Source: Myrica gale
Taxonomy: Eukaryota > Streptophyta > Magnoliopsida > Fagales > Myricaceae
Direction of reading: 5' to 3'
NCBI GenBank assembly: GCA_963930655.1
Contig: OZ005618.1
Location: 9,322,001 to 9,386,000 of the forward strand
DNA length: 64,000 nt
Shown piece after piece: positions 44,185-55,018 of the stretch (positions within the stretch are counted from its first letter, which is position 1; each line of letters begins with the position of its first letter). The notes beneath the pieces were generated by a model that made no database searches, was not told where the DNA came from, and saw nothing but the letters and a program-made list of their open reading frames with translations. Both the position numbers and the translations under genes were made by a program.

Positions 44185-47098
44185 ATGGACAAGAGTTGGA
44201 TGAACAAGGGTCGAACAACGAGGGAATATGTGGAAGGGGTTAATGAATTTTTGAAGATTGCATCTAAAAATGTGAGTAATGATGAAATAATTTGTTTTCC
44301 ATGTGTAAAGTGTGTCAATTACACAAGACTTACTCCAGGTTAGGTTCATGATCATTTAGTGTACTACGAGATTTGCAAGAGCTACACTCATTGGTTCGCT
44401 CAAGGCGAAAGACGTGAAAGTACGATACCCAATAGAGCTCTTAACATTCATATCCAAGAGTCACCAAATGAAGAAGGTTCTTCTGGAATGCATGCTCTAC
44501 TGAATGAAGTTTTCTTTATGCATGACCATGGTCTTGATGAGCGTGGATTAGATTGCTCTGCATCTGAACCATGTGCAGAAGCTCAGAGTGTACAACAAGA
44601 TAGACAAGGTTTTGATGATGTTACCAGAAAATTTTATGATAAGGTCAAAGATGCTGATAATTCGTTGTATGAAGGATGCAAAAAATATAGTCGATTAACA
44701 GCTATTGTACAATTGTATCATGTGAAGTGTATGAGTGGATGGAGTAATGCATCTTTCACATGGTTACTTCAGTCATTGAAGGATATGATTCCTTCATATG
44801 ATGATTTGCCAAAAATGACTTACGAGGCTAAGAAGTATATGAAAGACTTAGGTCTTGGTTATGAGAAAATCTCAGCTTGCCATAATGGTTGTATGTTGTT
44901 TTGGAAGGAGAACGAGCAGACAAAAGTTTGTTCTGTATGTGGAGAATCGAAGTGGAAGGACAACGTGAATGAGTACAAGTTCTTTCAAAATGAGGGTGGG
45001 TCATCAAAGAAAGCAAAGAGAAAACCTGTTAGTGTTTTGCGGTGGTTTCCATTAAAGGATAGATTAAAAAAGACTATTTATGTCGTCGAAAATTGTTTCT
45101 CATATGAAATGGCATGTTGAGGGTCGGATAAAGGATGGAGTGTTAAGGCATCCAACTGAAGCTTTAGCTTGGAAGGAATTTGATTCTATTTTGTGGATTT
45201 TGCCTCTAATCCAGTGAGTCATGCGGACGGTTTCAATCCTTTCGTAAATATCACCATCGTTAGTCACAATACGTGACCTGTGCTATTATGCGGGGGTTCG
45301 TAAAACTAGGGGCATTACACGTTTGGCGGAAGTTTGGAATCTACCAAATGACGTCAAAATCCCAATGGAGTTCAATGGATTGGGTCAACCTATAGGGGAT
45401 GAAGGAAGCGTTTTGCAAATTTCACTGGCTGCATGACTCGCTCTCACAACTTGGTTCCAATAAGTTACACTGATTGAAGGAAGGTACCTAATGAAGATAA
45501 GGATGGGTGTTGGCAACAAATTTTGGTAATGAAGTTTTATGGTATATATATGATACAAGTATTATAGTTTGTATATATAATAACACTAACACAATCTGAC
45601 TTTTGATATAATTGTAGAAAAAATTTGTACTCCCAGAAGGTGGAATGAGAGATGCAGTAAAAAAACGATTCTTGAAAGATTTGGGTGAAAATGGAAAAAT
45701 TGGAAGTGTGACTTGAAGGGCAAATATTTTTATGAGACTTGTACTCCTAATGTGATTGTGAGTAGGTGTTCTGTAGATATGGTTAACCATGAATAATGGG
45801 TGGACCTTGTCAGTTTTTGGTTTTCAGACGAAGGAATGGTATAAACTTACAAAGTTATATTTGTTATAAATAGAATATGGTATAATTGGTTTCTAACAAA
45901 TTTAATTGTTTTGTACTACCCATATAGGAGCGAAGTCGAAAAGGTAAAGAGTGTCGAGCACAACAAAAGAACCTCCACACCGGGGGATCATGGAGCATTG
46001 CTCATCATGCATATGCCTTGGTACTTAAAATTAGATTATTAATTTAGTAGTTGTCATTCTTAAATATTATTTTTATTGTTATGGTTATGGTTATTATTGT
46101 TATTGTTTCTTGGTTCTTTTAAATTGGTTTATTACATTTATGCATTTTATCAGTGTCGTGTAGAAGAAACAGACGGGACGTGCAGTGGATCGTGCCACGC
46201 TCTATATTTCCTTACATAAGCATGGCGACGACACTCCTGTTAATGTTGAAGTGGAGGAGAAAATTGTTTGTTTCTTTCATATTATTTCAAGTTTATTCAT
46301 AGTTTATGATTTGTACTTAACTACTCAAATTTCTTTCAGATACAAATGGAGGAACTCCTTAATGAATAGCCTTCAGAACAAACTTCGTTGTCTAGTGAAG
46401 GTCATTCTAGTGGGACCATCAACTGGTCGCCTACTGATGTTTATGCACAAGTGATGGGCCCAGAACGTCATGGTCGTGTTCGTGGCTTGAGGTTTTGACC
46501 CACTCCGTCCCGCTCTAGTTAAAGTGGTAGAAATATCCCCCGAATTGAAACTCGGAATAGCGCGCCAGACAATGATAGAATGGTTGAAATGGAAACCCAA
46601 ATTAGATCTCTCCAAAATCTTGTTCAAGAATTGGTTCGAGAGATAAGAGTAAATGAGTCGAATATATAATATTGTACTTATCTGAGAATATTTGATATAA
46701 TTATTATTGGTTTACTAGTTTGTTGTGTTAATGTTGAGTGGGGCTACGAGTGGTACACAATTTCAGACCTCTCCAAACACACTTCCAAGATCATCTGCGG
46801 CTAGTCGACATGAGGTGCATACTCGCACTAGTGGTAAGTTTACATCTTTGCCTTGGTGAAATTGCGTTGGATTGTAGCAAACACCATGCTATATGTTTGC
46901 TTATTATATATGAAATTAAAAACCAAATTGTAGAGTTGGTTTAATTTTATAAGTTAAACTCATTGAAACCAAGTCTTTTAGTATGTGCTCATATGTTCTC
47001 TCTCTTTGTTCATTTCTATTCCTCAGGTATTATTTTTATTTGTTTTGGGAATAAATGCAGGTGATGATGTTGCGGATGATGGGACTGCTGAGAATTAA
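44185..47098 (+). pseudogene. Broken CACTA transposase genes
   Basis: The first block is a transposase-associated N-terminus (MDKSWMNKGRTTREYVEGVN...CFPCVKCVN). It continues through TNP2-like sequence (PSYDDLPKMTYEAKKYMKDL, YEKISACHNGCMLFWKENEQ, KVCSVCGESKW). After frameshifts near 45110 (VEGRIKDGVLRHPTEALAWK) it passes to a block near 45296-45410 (RGITRLAEVWNLPNDVKIPM, EFNGLGQPIGDEGS). The Ptta/En-Spm signature follows: 45640-45830, a region near 45930 (KGKECRAQQKNLHTGGS), 46185-46250 (DRATLYISLHKHGD) and about 46430-46660 (DVYAQVMGPERHGRVRGL). The last exon ends at 47096 (GDDVADDGTAEN). The catalytic centre of TNP2 is missing and many stops interrupt the frame, so the element cannot move itself. 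Confidence 0.85.
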
Positions 47099-47859
47099 AA
47101 AAGGCTTGTATGAAATACATGCATCATTACTTGATGATGATGTACTTGTCTCTCAGCTGTTGATTTTTCAGTTTGTGGTGCAAGGCCCTTTTAGATTGTT
47201 CTTCTGTGAATTAATTTAGCATATTGGTTTCTTTTGCTTTTGTTTTGGCGATGGCTCTAAAGTAGATTAAAGAAATCATGTTGGGTTGACATAGGAGATG
47301 CTTCCTGTATTCTTGGATAGACTAATTGAGATGGTAACTTGACAATTGTTTCTTTTGTCAAGTTTTGATCTTTTGTAGGAAGGAAAGTCATAGATTTAAG
47401 TGGATATAATGCCGGTTTTTTATTCTCTTCACCAGTTGAAGCGAAACAAAAGAAGATAATTAAGCAAAACAAAAGAAATTAGATTTACTTTCAAGGACCA
47501 AATTTATGTTATATATTACTAATTATCAATGAATATTATTAGTATTACATATTACTACTATATATAATATTTATGGTATGCAACTATATATGCTTATAAT
47601 TAATACTAGTAATATTGTATACTATTTTTTTCTTTTCTTTTTTCTTGGAATATTTTAAATTCTATTTCGTTTTACTTATTTTATAAATTTTTTCTCCTTG
47701 ATTTTTTTATCATAAGTATTTTATCTATTTTTTATTTTTACTAAGATTATGTTATTTCTTTTTTATTTTTTGTTATGGTTTTTTTCCAATTTTTATTTAC
47801 AATAATAACTTTGCTTTAAATTATTTTTATTTTTTCAACACTTTGTTTATTTCTTTGAA

Positions 47860-48776
47860 AAAAATGCCGCAGTCAATTTGGCGGCGCTCACTAAAGGCGT
47901 TGCTATATCCGGGTTATAACGACGGTTTTTTGGCTGCCATATAAGAAAACTGCAGAAAGTTAATTTTTCTCTTAACAGTGATCGATTTTGTGGTGGTAAA
48001 AAGAACCGTTGGTATAAACAATTTATAACAGCGTTTTTTTTACCGCTAGCATAACGAGCGCCACTAAAAGTCACCTATAGCACTGTTGTCATGCACAATA
48101 CATTATATATATTATACTATATATATACTTGGTATATGCTAATTAACCTAAGTACTTTATATGTACGTACCTATTTAATGACTAAATCATAGTCTCGAAG
48201 ACAATATATTAAGTTATGTACTTTAATTGCATAATTTAATCTCACAATATATTTTTGTTTTAAATTAAATAATATGTCTTAGTTAAATAATATTTTTCAG
48301 GACCGTCGTTAAAAAGAATGTTATTAAAAACAAAAAGAGTTTTTAACGGCGGTCTTTTCACAGACGTCACACAAAACGTCTCTAAAAGTCACCTATAGCT
48401 TCGCATTTTCATGATCGCCTTTAAAAAGACTGATGTTAAAACTTCATTGTCTTTTAACAGCGGTCACGAAAAACGCCGCCCAAAGTCACCTATAGAGGCG
48501 CTTTTGATGACCGTCGTTAAAAAAACCGTGGTTAAAAACTTCATTGTCTTTTAACAGCGGTCGTTTTAACGACGGTCACAAAAAACGCCGCCAAAAGTTT
48601 TCTACAGTGGCGCTTTTGATGGCCGTCGTTAAAAAGACCACTATTAAAAGTCAAAATAGTTTTAACAACTGTTTTTAACGGAGGTTATCAAAAGCGCCGC
48701 TATAGGTGACTTTTGACGGTGTTTTCGTGATCGTCGTTAAAACGACCGCTGTTAAAATCCAATTTTTTTTGTAGTG
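47860..48776. repeat. CACTA subterminal repeats and 3' terminus
   Basis: Short motifs recur in both orientations over 900 bp: 'aaaagtcacctatag' (about 48065, 48387, 48484), 'gaccgtcgttaaaa', 'ttaacagcggtc' and 'aaaacgccgcc', with the reversed form at about 48690-48715. Such arrays bind the accessory transposase protein in CACTA elements. The array ends exactly at the tgtagtg terminus. Confidence 0.8.
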
Positions 48777-49110
48777 CTTCTTGATCTTCAATCTTCTTAT
48801 CTTTAGTTCTTTGATAAAAATATATTTATTTTTAAAGTTATCTATTTTGTAAACTCAATCTATTTATTAAAATAATTAAAATATCATTTGTGAATAAAAA
48901 CCCGGCAACCACACCCACAGTTCAATCTATCACGGAAGTACGGGACAAATTCCCTCTGCCACCTATTGCTGTTTTTGGCGCACACCGTCTCTCACAGCAA
49001 AATAAAAAGACTGAAACCCTCTTAATTAAAAAAAAGTGCTGCCACTTTTTATTTTTTTTACAAGCCATGTTAGTATCTCATTTGTATCACACGCCATCAT
49101 ATTATTTGTT
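48777..49110. other. Intergenic, nothing recognised
   Basis: AT-rich flank of the CACTA 3' end. Its start resembles sequence near 32220-32330 ('aaacttgatccatttattgaaatc'), a shared repeat of unknown type. Confidence 0.4.
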
Positions 49111-49335
49111 GAAATAAATACAAATTTCATTCCTATTTTGTTTGTGTTAAAATTAAATAAATTTTAAAATTCATTAAATTGGTCATTGAAGTTTTAAAAT
49201 TTATTAAGACTTTATCTTCTGTAATCCATCACATGGAAAGGATTTTAAACTTCAAAAACTAATTTGATGAATTTTAAATTTAAAAATTTATTTAATTTTC
49301 ACGCAAATCACATAACAGTTTTGTATTTATCCCTT
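49111..49335. mobile_element. Mutator-type MITE, 225 bp
   Basis: A perfect 9-bp TSD, ttatttgtt, lies at 49102-49110 and 49336-49344. The element is almost entirely an inverted repeat: the left arm GAAATAAATACAAA...aaaattaaataaatttt is mirrored by the right arm (reverse complement GGGATAAATACAAA...). It has no coding capacity and can fold into a hairpin. Confidence 0.85.
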
Positions 49336-49415
49336 ATTTGTTGTGGTATAGGTTTAGTAATAGAGTAAAAGATTCTCTATAATTTTTTTTTATGCGAATT
49401 GGATAATGTAATTTA

Positions 49416-49660
49416 GGGGCTGTTCGGTTATGTAATATTTTGAGAATTTTTTGTATTTTTAGGTGATGATAGAGTTTATTGGTGTTTGTGTATAATTTGT
49501 TGAATTTTAATGATTGGTGTGAAAAGAAGTGATAATAATTTTTAAGGTTGTTATTTGGTTTTTAATTTTATTGGGATGTGTGTGGAAGATAAAATATAAA
49601 ATTATTTATATATATTGATATTTATTTTATTAATTTTTATTATAATTCCGAATGAGTTTT
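49416..49660. mobile_element. Tourist-like MITE, family A, partial copy
   Basis: It starts GGGGCTGTTCGGTTATGTAA after TTA (49413-49415), and its first 45 bp match the reverse complement of the right end of the MITE at 3167-3349. No matching right terminus was found, so the end given is approximate. Confidence 0.5.
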
Positions 49661-51351
49661 GAATTTGAAAGCATATTAATGAGAAAACTAAGAGGATTCG
49701 GAAGTTGTCCCAAACCCCAGATCTGTTATTATTAATTTATTAGCTTTGTCCTGACCTATTATTATTAATTTATTTATAATGCCATATAGAACTCTGCTCA
49801 GATTGTCCTGGGGGTCCCTCCATTGAAATTGGATCCATTTTTGCTTGATCACTGCTCCAACCCAAGCTGAGAGCGAATCGATCGTTATCGTCCATAATAA
49901 AAGTAACGATTATATTTGTTGACTGAAAAGCACTAATAAATCCATGATGGAAGGATTGACAGTTTGGCAACTGTATAAAGCAACTTTCACAACAATCATT
50001 TCGTGCAGGAATGATTGCCCTGCAGCTCGGCGCTGTTGAGTTTCTATACACGCCTTTCACAGTTCTAGACGGACTGAAAACTTGTTCGGTTTACGGAATT
50101 CAGAATTCTACTTAATGCTGAGAATTTTTTTTAAACTAACGTCATTTTAGAGATAAATAAAGACAAAAATCATTAAATGTATAGGGTTCACATTGCTTAA
50201 ATTTTATTATTATCTCTCTCTTCAAAATATATAATGCAATTCAGACAGAAAAAATTAGAGAATCATGATTCAATAATAGTAGAATGAGTTCAATGGAGCC
50301 GTTCTAAAGAGAGGCTCTCTAGAATCCCCCTCCCCTCCTCGGCTGTCTCCCTTTCCACCCCCCATTGCTGATGGCAGGAGGAGCTCTGGCTCTTCCTTTC
50401 TCCCCTTGTGGCCAAACCACCTAATAAAACCTCTTGTTTGGGCCTTTTAATTGGGGTTTTTTTTCGGTGGATTTAGAGGCTAGATCCCAATTTCTACGGT
50501 GGTTTATAGTGCACACGACCAATCTAGAGGGGTTTTACATCAATGGGCGCTGTTTTCTGCTGAGGATCGGAGCTAGCTGACTGGTGCATGGTGGCTCACG
50601 CACCCGACATCTCTCTCTTTCAAATCAAGCTTTGGCGGCCAAATCTAGTTCATATGCTCCTCCCCATTAATGTCCCTGTCTTTAGGTGCTCCAGTCAGCC
50701 CCAACTGAGAGTTAGCTAGCTGGTGCGCAGGGATCTCACATGCAATACCTTTTTTCCTTGTGTCGACTCCCCTGAGCCACCTGATGCTTTTGCCACCTCC
50801 CTTCGCCTTCGGCTTTTTTTTCGCTAGTAGTTTCAACTTACTGTCATTTGCGAGTTATTTATCTTCTACGAGTATTTGTATGACCTTTTGACTCTTTCAC
50901 TCTTTGATACGTTCCTTCTATAGAGGGTCTCTTAGAGCTTGTAACTGAGGTAGTTAATATTCCTAAATATTAATAAGACGTTTGTCAAACTACTAAAATT
51001 TTAAGGGTAAGTAAAAAAGTGAAGAATGAAAAAAATTGGATGAAAAAGTAAAAAAAAAAAAAACGTAAGGATAGATTTTTGTAAAGATAATAAAATTTTA
51101 AAATTTTACTAAAATTTTGTTCCCAACACCGTATAAAATATTAATGAATGATGTGTTATGACTTATGATTAAAAAAACGAGTTCAATCATTAAAAATGGA
51201 TAGTCACGTGACATCCACTAATCAAGTAGTACTTATTATAGCAGCGCTTTTACCGATTTATCCCTTAAATATTCGCTGTACTTTGAATAAAAACATGGTA
51301 GAAATGTCCTTTGACTACGCAGGGTAGTTGATGACTTTTCTCTTTCGTTAT
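49661..51351. other. Intergenic; GC-richer block and AT-rich block
   Basis: At 50285-50830 a less AT-rich block with phrases like 'tttgggccttttaattgggg' could be an untranslated leader or a truncated LINE 5' region, but no reverse transcriptase or endonuclease motif is seen. At 50940-51130 the AT-rich sequence with 'actaaaatttta' at both ends resembles a decayed MITE. No gene is supported. Confidence 0.35.
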
Positions 51352-51476
51352 TGCCTGCCTACTTTACTCTTTTTTTTTTTCTAAGTGCCTGCCTACTTTA
51401 CTCTTTCGTTACTTTTTACTCTTTACTCTTTACTCTCTCGTTCTTTGGTTATGTTTAAAGGGGGAGAAAGTGGTGG

Positions 51477-51511
<35 letters not shown>

Positions 51512-51521
51512 TGGTGGTCTT
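51352..51521. repeat. Two T-runs, each between direct repeats
   Basis: First: tgcctgcctactttactctt at 51352-51371 and 51386-51405 flank a T-run. Second: aagtggtggtctt at 51468-51480 and 51509-51521 flank 28 T residues (51481-51508). The layout is what remains when an almost wholly 5'-truncated retroposed poly(A) tail inserts with a target duplication; replication slippage around T-tracts is an alternative. Confidence 0.8.
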
Positions 51522-52025
51522 TCAATCGCTTTTGCCAAAACCCATGCTTCCAGCCATTCCTTTTAACAAAACCTTATCCGCAAACTTTTTCTTACTGCCG
51601 TCTCACCTCCCTTCTCACCAATAAGTCTCCCACAGCGTCTCTCTCTTCCTCTGTCTTTCGCATACACACATCATTCTCTCTCTGTGAAGGTTGAACTTTG
51701 GACGGGCAGAGCTATCAAAACAGTGTCTTGTGCGGAGACTTGGGCATCACGGCAAAGGCCTAGCGTGTAGATTTCTCACGGTGCTTCTGATCCTAGCTAC
51801 GCCTTGTTTTTATCACGAGAAGGAGAACCTCTGTCTCTCTGCCTCTCTCTCTTTGTACTGATCAGGTGTGTTTGACTGTTAGGAGACTTGGGTAAAAAGG
51901 TCGGAGGTCTTCATTATGAACAAAGTAAATATCATTTTTTTCATTCCCTTTTCTTTCCTGTCTTGTAAGCCAATTTGAAGTCTAGCTCGAACTCAGCTCG
52001 GCTAGACTACTCGTATTGATTGTTA

Positions 52026-52226
52026 GGTTGTGTTTGTGTTAGTAATATTTTTTGGTATGAGAATATGTGTTGGTATTGGGTTTAGTGAAAAGGTGAAGAG
52101 AGAGATAATTTTTTATATTTTTTGTATTTTTTTATATTTATTGATAGGAGAGAAAGAGATTATATTGAATTATTTTATTAGGAGTGAGATAATATTTTGG
52201 TAAAAATTATGTTGGCAAACGCAGCC
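52026..52226. mobile_element. Tourist-like MITE, family C, 201 bp
   Basis: The left end is GGTTGTGTTTGTGTTAG; the right end reverse-complements to GGCTGCGTTTGCCAACA. TTA flanks both sides (52023-52025 and 52227-52229). Non-coding, T- and A-rich. The right terminus matches the left terminus of the element at 17408. Confidence 0.85.
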
Positions 52227-52720
52227 TTAGACTTTTGAGGTCGACCCAAGTTTCGAAACTTGATTGATTTTGGCGAGCTTATGTCAGCTGAGCTCGAATG
52301 CTATTTCTGACGCTCGAGCTCAAGCTCGTTTGTTAAATCGCTTCCGGACGTGGAACTTGTTTATCTATATGTGTTTGAAGAAGTCCAATGAGGTTTATAT
52401 TGGACCAACATGTACAACCGCCGAACCGCGGTTGTAGGGGCCTTGTCTTAAATGTCAATACTAGGTTTAGAATTCAGGTCCTAATCCATTTAGTCGTTCT
52501 CACTAATGGCAAAGAAAGTCGTCCATGGAAAAGTGTGCTTTGAATAAGAATGAGCAAGTTGCTTTCTGTGTATTGAATAGCCATGATCAAAATGCTCTTA
52601 ACCTATTTGTAAGTAATTGAAAAAATTGCTCGCTTAGATTTTTTTTTTTTTGAAAAATTTGCTCTTTACATGAGAAAGCAGGCCTTGGAGATACGAGGCG
52701 TGGCGCCGAAGACGACCATT

Positions 52721-52942
52721 TCACTCATTTATTGAAGTTCGTCTACCTGTGACTTGCCAATGCTCAAGGGGATTTACAAGACATACTAGATCAAGGAATA
52801 AATATAGCCCTACCAGCCATGTATGTACATACTTCGGTTTTTCCATCAAGGTGAGTTCTTTAATTTCAAACCCGGAGTCGAGTGTAGTCGGCGGGCTGGA
52901 ATCTTCATTTCTGGCATGCGCGTTTTCAGGTGCACTGCCCAT
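52721..52942 (-). CDS. Possible first exon of an unidentified minus-strand gene
   Basis: ATG at 52942 in a fair context (ctttcaccATGG) opens MGSAPENAHARNEDSSPPTT...FEIKELTLMEKPK, immediately followed by a GT-rich donor-like sequence (gtatgtacat), which would end the exon near 52830. The remaining frame to 52721 would then be intronic. No downstream exon was identified to the left and the protein is not recognised. It is divergently oriented to the ankyrin gene, 185 bp away. It may be a gene remnant. Confidence 0.25.
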   Translation of the reverse strand: MGSAPENAHARNEDSSPPTTLDSGFEIKELTLMEKPKYVHTWLVGLYLFLDLVCLVNPLEHWQVTGRRTSINE

Positions 52943-53127
52943 GGTGAAAGTCTCCGCCGATCTTGTCGTTTGGTTGCGGTCGTTGAATAATATTTGTCGC
53001 CTGAAGTCCGTGGGAACTGTTGTGGCTGGCTGGCCGAATCTTCAATCTCCTTAATTTAAGAGATATAGAATAATCCAAGACTAGAGATGCCCATCTCCCA
53101 CATAAACATACTCTACAATTTTACAGA

Positions 53128-55018
53128 ATGAACATGGCAGTAAATATTCTCTCAAGCCCAAATATTGTCCCTGATGTTCTTGGAGAACACAATTACGCCA
53201 CTTGGAGTGCATGCATGAAGAATTATTTGTTATCTCAGGATCTTTGGGATATTATCGAGACAACAAACGATCCTCCTCAACAAGAAGATGATGAATTAGC
53301 CAACTCTTCCAAGACTTGGAGGAGGTTGAATGCTGCGGCTTTACATGCAATTCAAGTTTCATGCGGGATGGAAATACTAGATCAGATTAAGGCGATCAGT
53401 TCCGCCAAATTTACTTGGGACATATTGGAACAAATGTTTGGGCAACCATCCCAAGGTATATTTTAAAATGGGAAGAGCCTGGTTTCTGGGTCATATATTA
53501 CGCATTTAGGTAGTCGTTAGTCGTATAGATTTCATGATTCTATTTAAAACCCATTCAAACTTGTCAGGTATGGGCAGCTATGGGGTTGATAGCTATGCTG
53601 GGATTGAGGCCTTACTCAAGGCTGTGAAAAGTGGTGAATGGAACGTTCTGGACCAGTTTCTGGAGGCTCAACGCGTTGCACTGAGTGCAAAGATCACACG
53701 TAGGGGCCAAACAGTTCTTCATGTCGCTGTTGCGGCTGGGCATGTGGATATAGTGGAGAAGTTGGTGGATCGAATGTCCGCAGAAGACTTAGAAATTCGA
53801 GATAACGATGGCTACACAGCTCTAACTGAGGCAGCTGTGCGTGGAAAATACTGGATGGCAGATTGCATGCTTCGCAAGAACAAGAATCTGATCAACATTC
53901 GAACATACAGAGGAAATGTTCCAGTTGTGATGGCTATTGGTTATGGACAAATAGAAATGGCTCGCTATTTGTATTCTCTCACTCCATTGGAAGACCTGAT
54001 GCCATACAGTGGCCCCAACGGGGCCGCTCTCTGTGTTCAGGCTATATATACCGGAACTTTAGGTAAGAAGCTGTACGATCTTCTTCTACTCCTCTATTAA
54101 GTGCCATTATTTCTGATGAATATTTGAGCTCTTAGCAATATTATATAAACGTATTATTGATTGTTTTCTGTACATGACATGGATGGACTACACAACAAAG
54201 ATATTGCTTTGGATTTAATCCAGCAATGCCCACGTTTGGCACTTGCTCTCGACGAAAATGAAATGTCCCCCTTGTTGGCATTGGCTTCCAGGCCTAATGC
54301 ATTCCCAAGTGGAACTCGGCTCGGCTTCTGGAAACGACGGATCTACTCGAGTTTGTACCACTCTCTTTTTCTCTTAATTTTTCATCGAAATGGATACGGA
54401 TATCATGCACACATTCTTTGTATAGCCCCAAAAATTGGATTATTAGTAATGCATGGGATATAGAGTGATTCAGTCATTAAAACTTGGTTTCTCCCACCTA
54501 GTTAGGAGTGGGCAAATATTCCGGCCAGAACTGGAATTTTCGATTCCGATACCGATTCCAGCACATACCTAAATCAGAATTTTTTTTAACAATTTTTGGA
54601 ACCGAAACCAGAACTAAAACTTCAGTTAAGATTTCTGGATATTCCGGTTTTGGTTATTACTTTCTTTTATTAAAAAAAAAATTGAGGCTTAAACGAAGAA
54701 AGGATTTTGTATTTAGATACCTATAATTTTAAATGAAGACAGGTCAAGGCCTGATTTTCTTTTGTTCATTAAGGGCATGTGAAGATTTATTTATTTACTT
54801 TTTTAATTTTTTGGTCGCTGGAAAGAAAATTGCTGGTTTACCCAGAATAACATGAGTGCTGTCCACTTGGTACTATTGACTAAAGAATCATTGTTTTTTT
54901 TTTAATCTGTTTAAAGGTATACCTATTCAGTCCGTCAAATATGCCATAAAGGAAACCCGATTGGCCATTCCAAAAATAGAAAAGCGCCGAAGTTTTCGAA
55001 GAAAAGCCAGTGGATCAG
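53128..55018 (+). pseudogene. Truncated ankyrin-repeat gene (ACD6/ITN1-like) with Gag-like N-terminus
   Basis: Exon chain: 53128-53455 (MNMAVNILSS..., with NYATWSACMKNYLLSQDLWD, the UBN2/Gag-like domain found at the front of some plant ankyrin genes), 53568-54062 (ankyrin repeats: GQTVLHVAVAAGHVDIVEKL, DGYTALTEAAVRGKYWMADC, GNVPVVMAIGYGQIEMARYL), 54177-54350 (DMDGLHNKDIALDLIQQCPR, MSPLLALASRPNAF) and 54917-55018 (IPIQSVKYAIKETRLAIPKI). Reading phase is kept across all junctions. At the third exon the expected AG acceptor reads TG (tacatg|acatgg), and the C-terminal membrane PGG domain is nowhere in the following 9 kb, which holds MITEs and a Gypsy element. Complete relatives are plasma-membrane proteins in defence and stress signalling. 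A damaged or truncated copy is the most likely reading. Confidence 0.7.

Larger units (their letters stand above)
44151..48776 (+). mobile_element. CACTA (EnSpm) transposon, 5' end missing
   Basis: Transposase-associated and TNP2/Ptta-like coding remnants on + are followed by a subterminal repeat field and the terminus ttttttttgtagtg ending at 48776, i.e. CACTACAAAAAAAA when reverse-complemented. The 5' CACTA terminus was not found; the Copia LTR abuts the coding start at 44150, so the left end was lost or displaced by that insertion. Host sequence resumes at about 48777. Confidence 0.82.
51522..53127 (+). other. Possible leader region of the ankyrin gene
   Basis: A CT-rich stretch at 51530-51870 looks like a transcribed leader and ends in a possible donor (gatcag|gtgtgt at 51866). 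A good acceptor (attttacag|a at 53126) lies 1 bp before the ankyrin-gene ATG. A leader intron of about 1.26 kb containing a MITE is therefore possible, but not demonstrated. Confidence 0.3.

Noticed and set aside
50285-50830. GC-richer block considered as a LINE
   Set aside because: No endonuclease or reverse-transcriptase motif and no poly(A) tail with target duplication could be tied to it.
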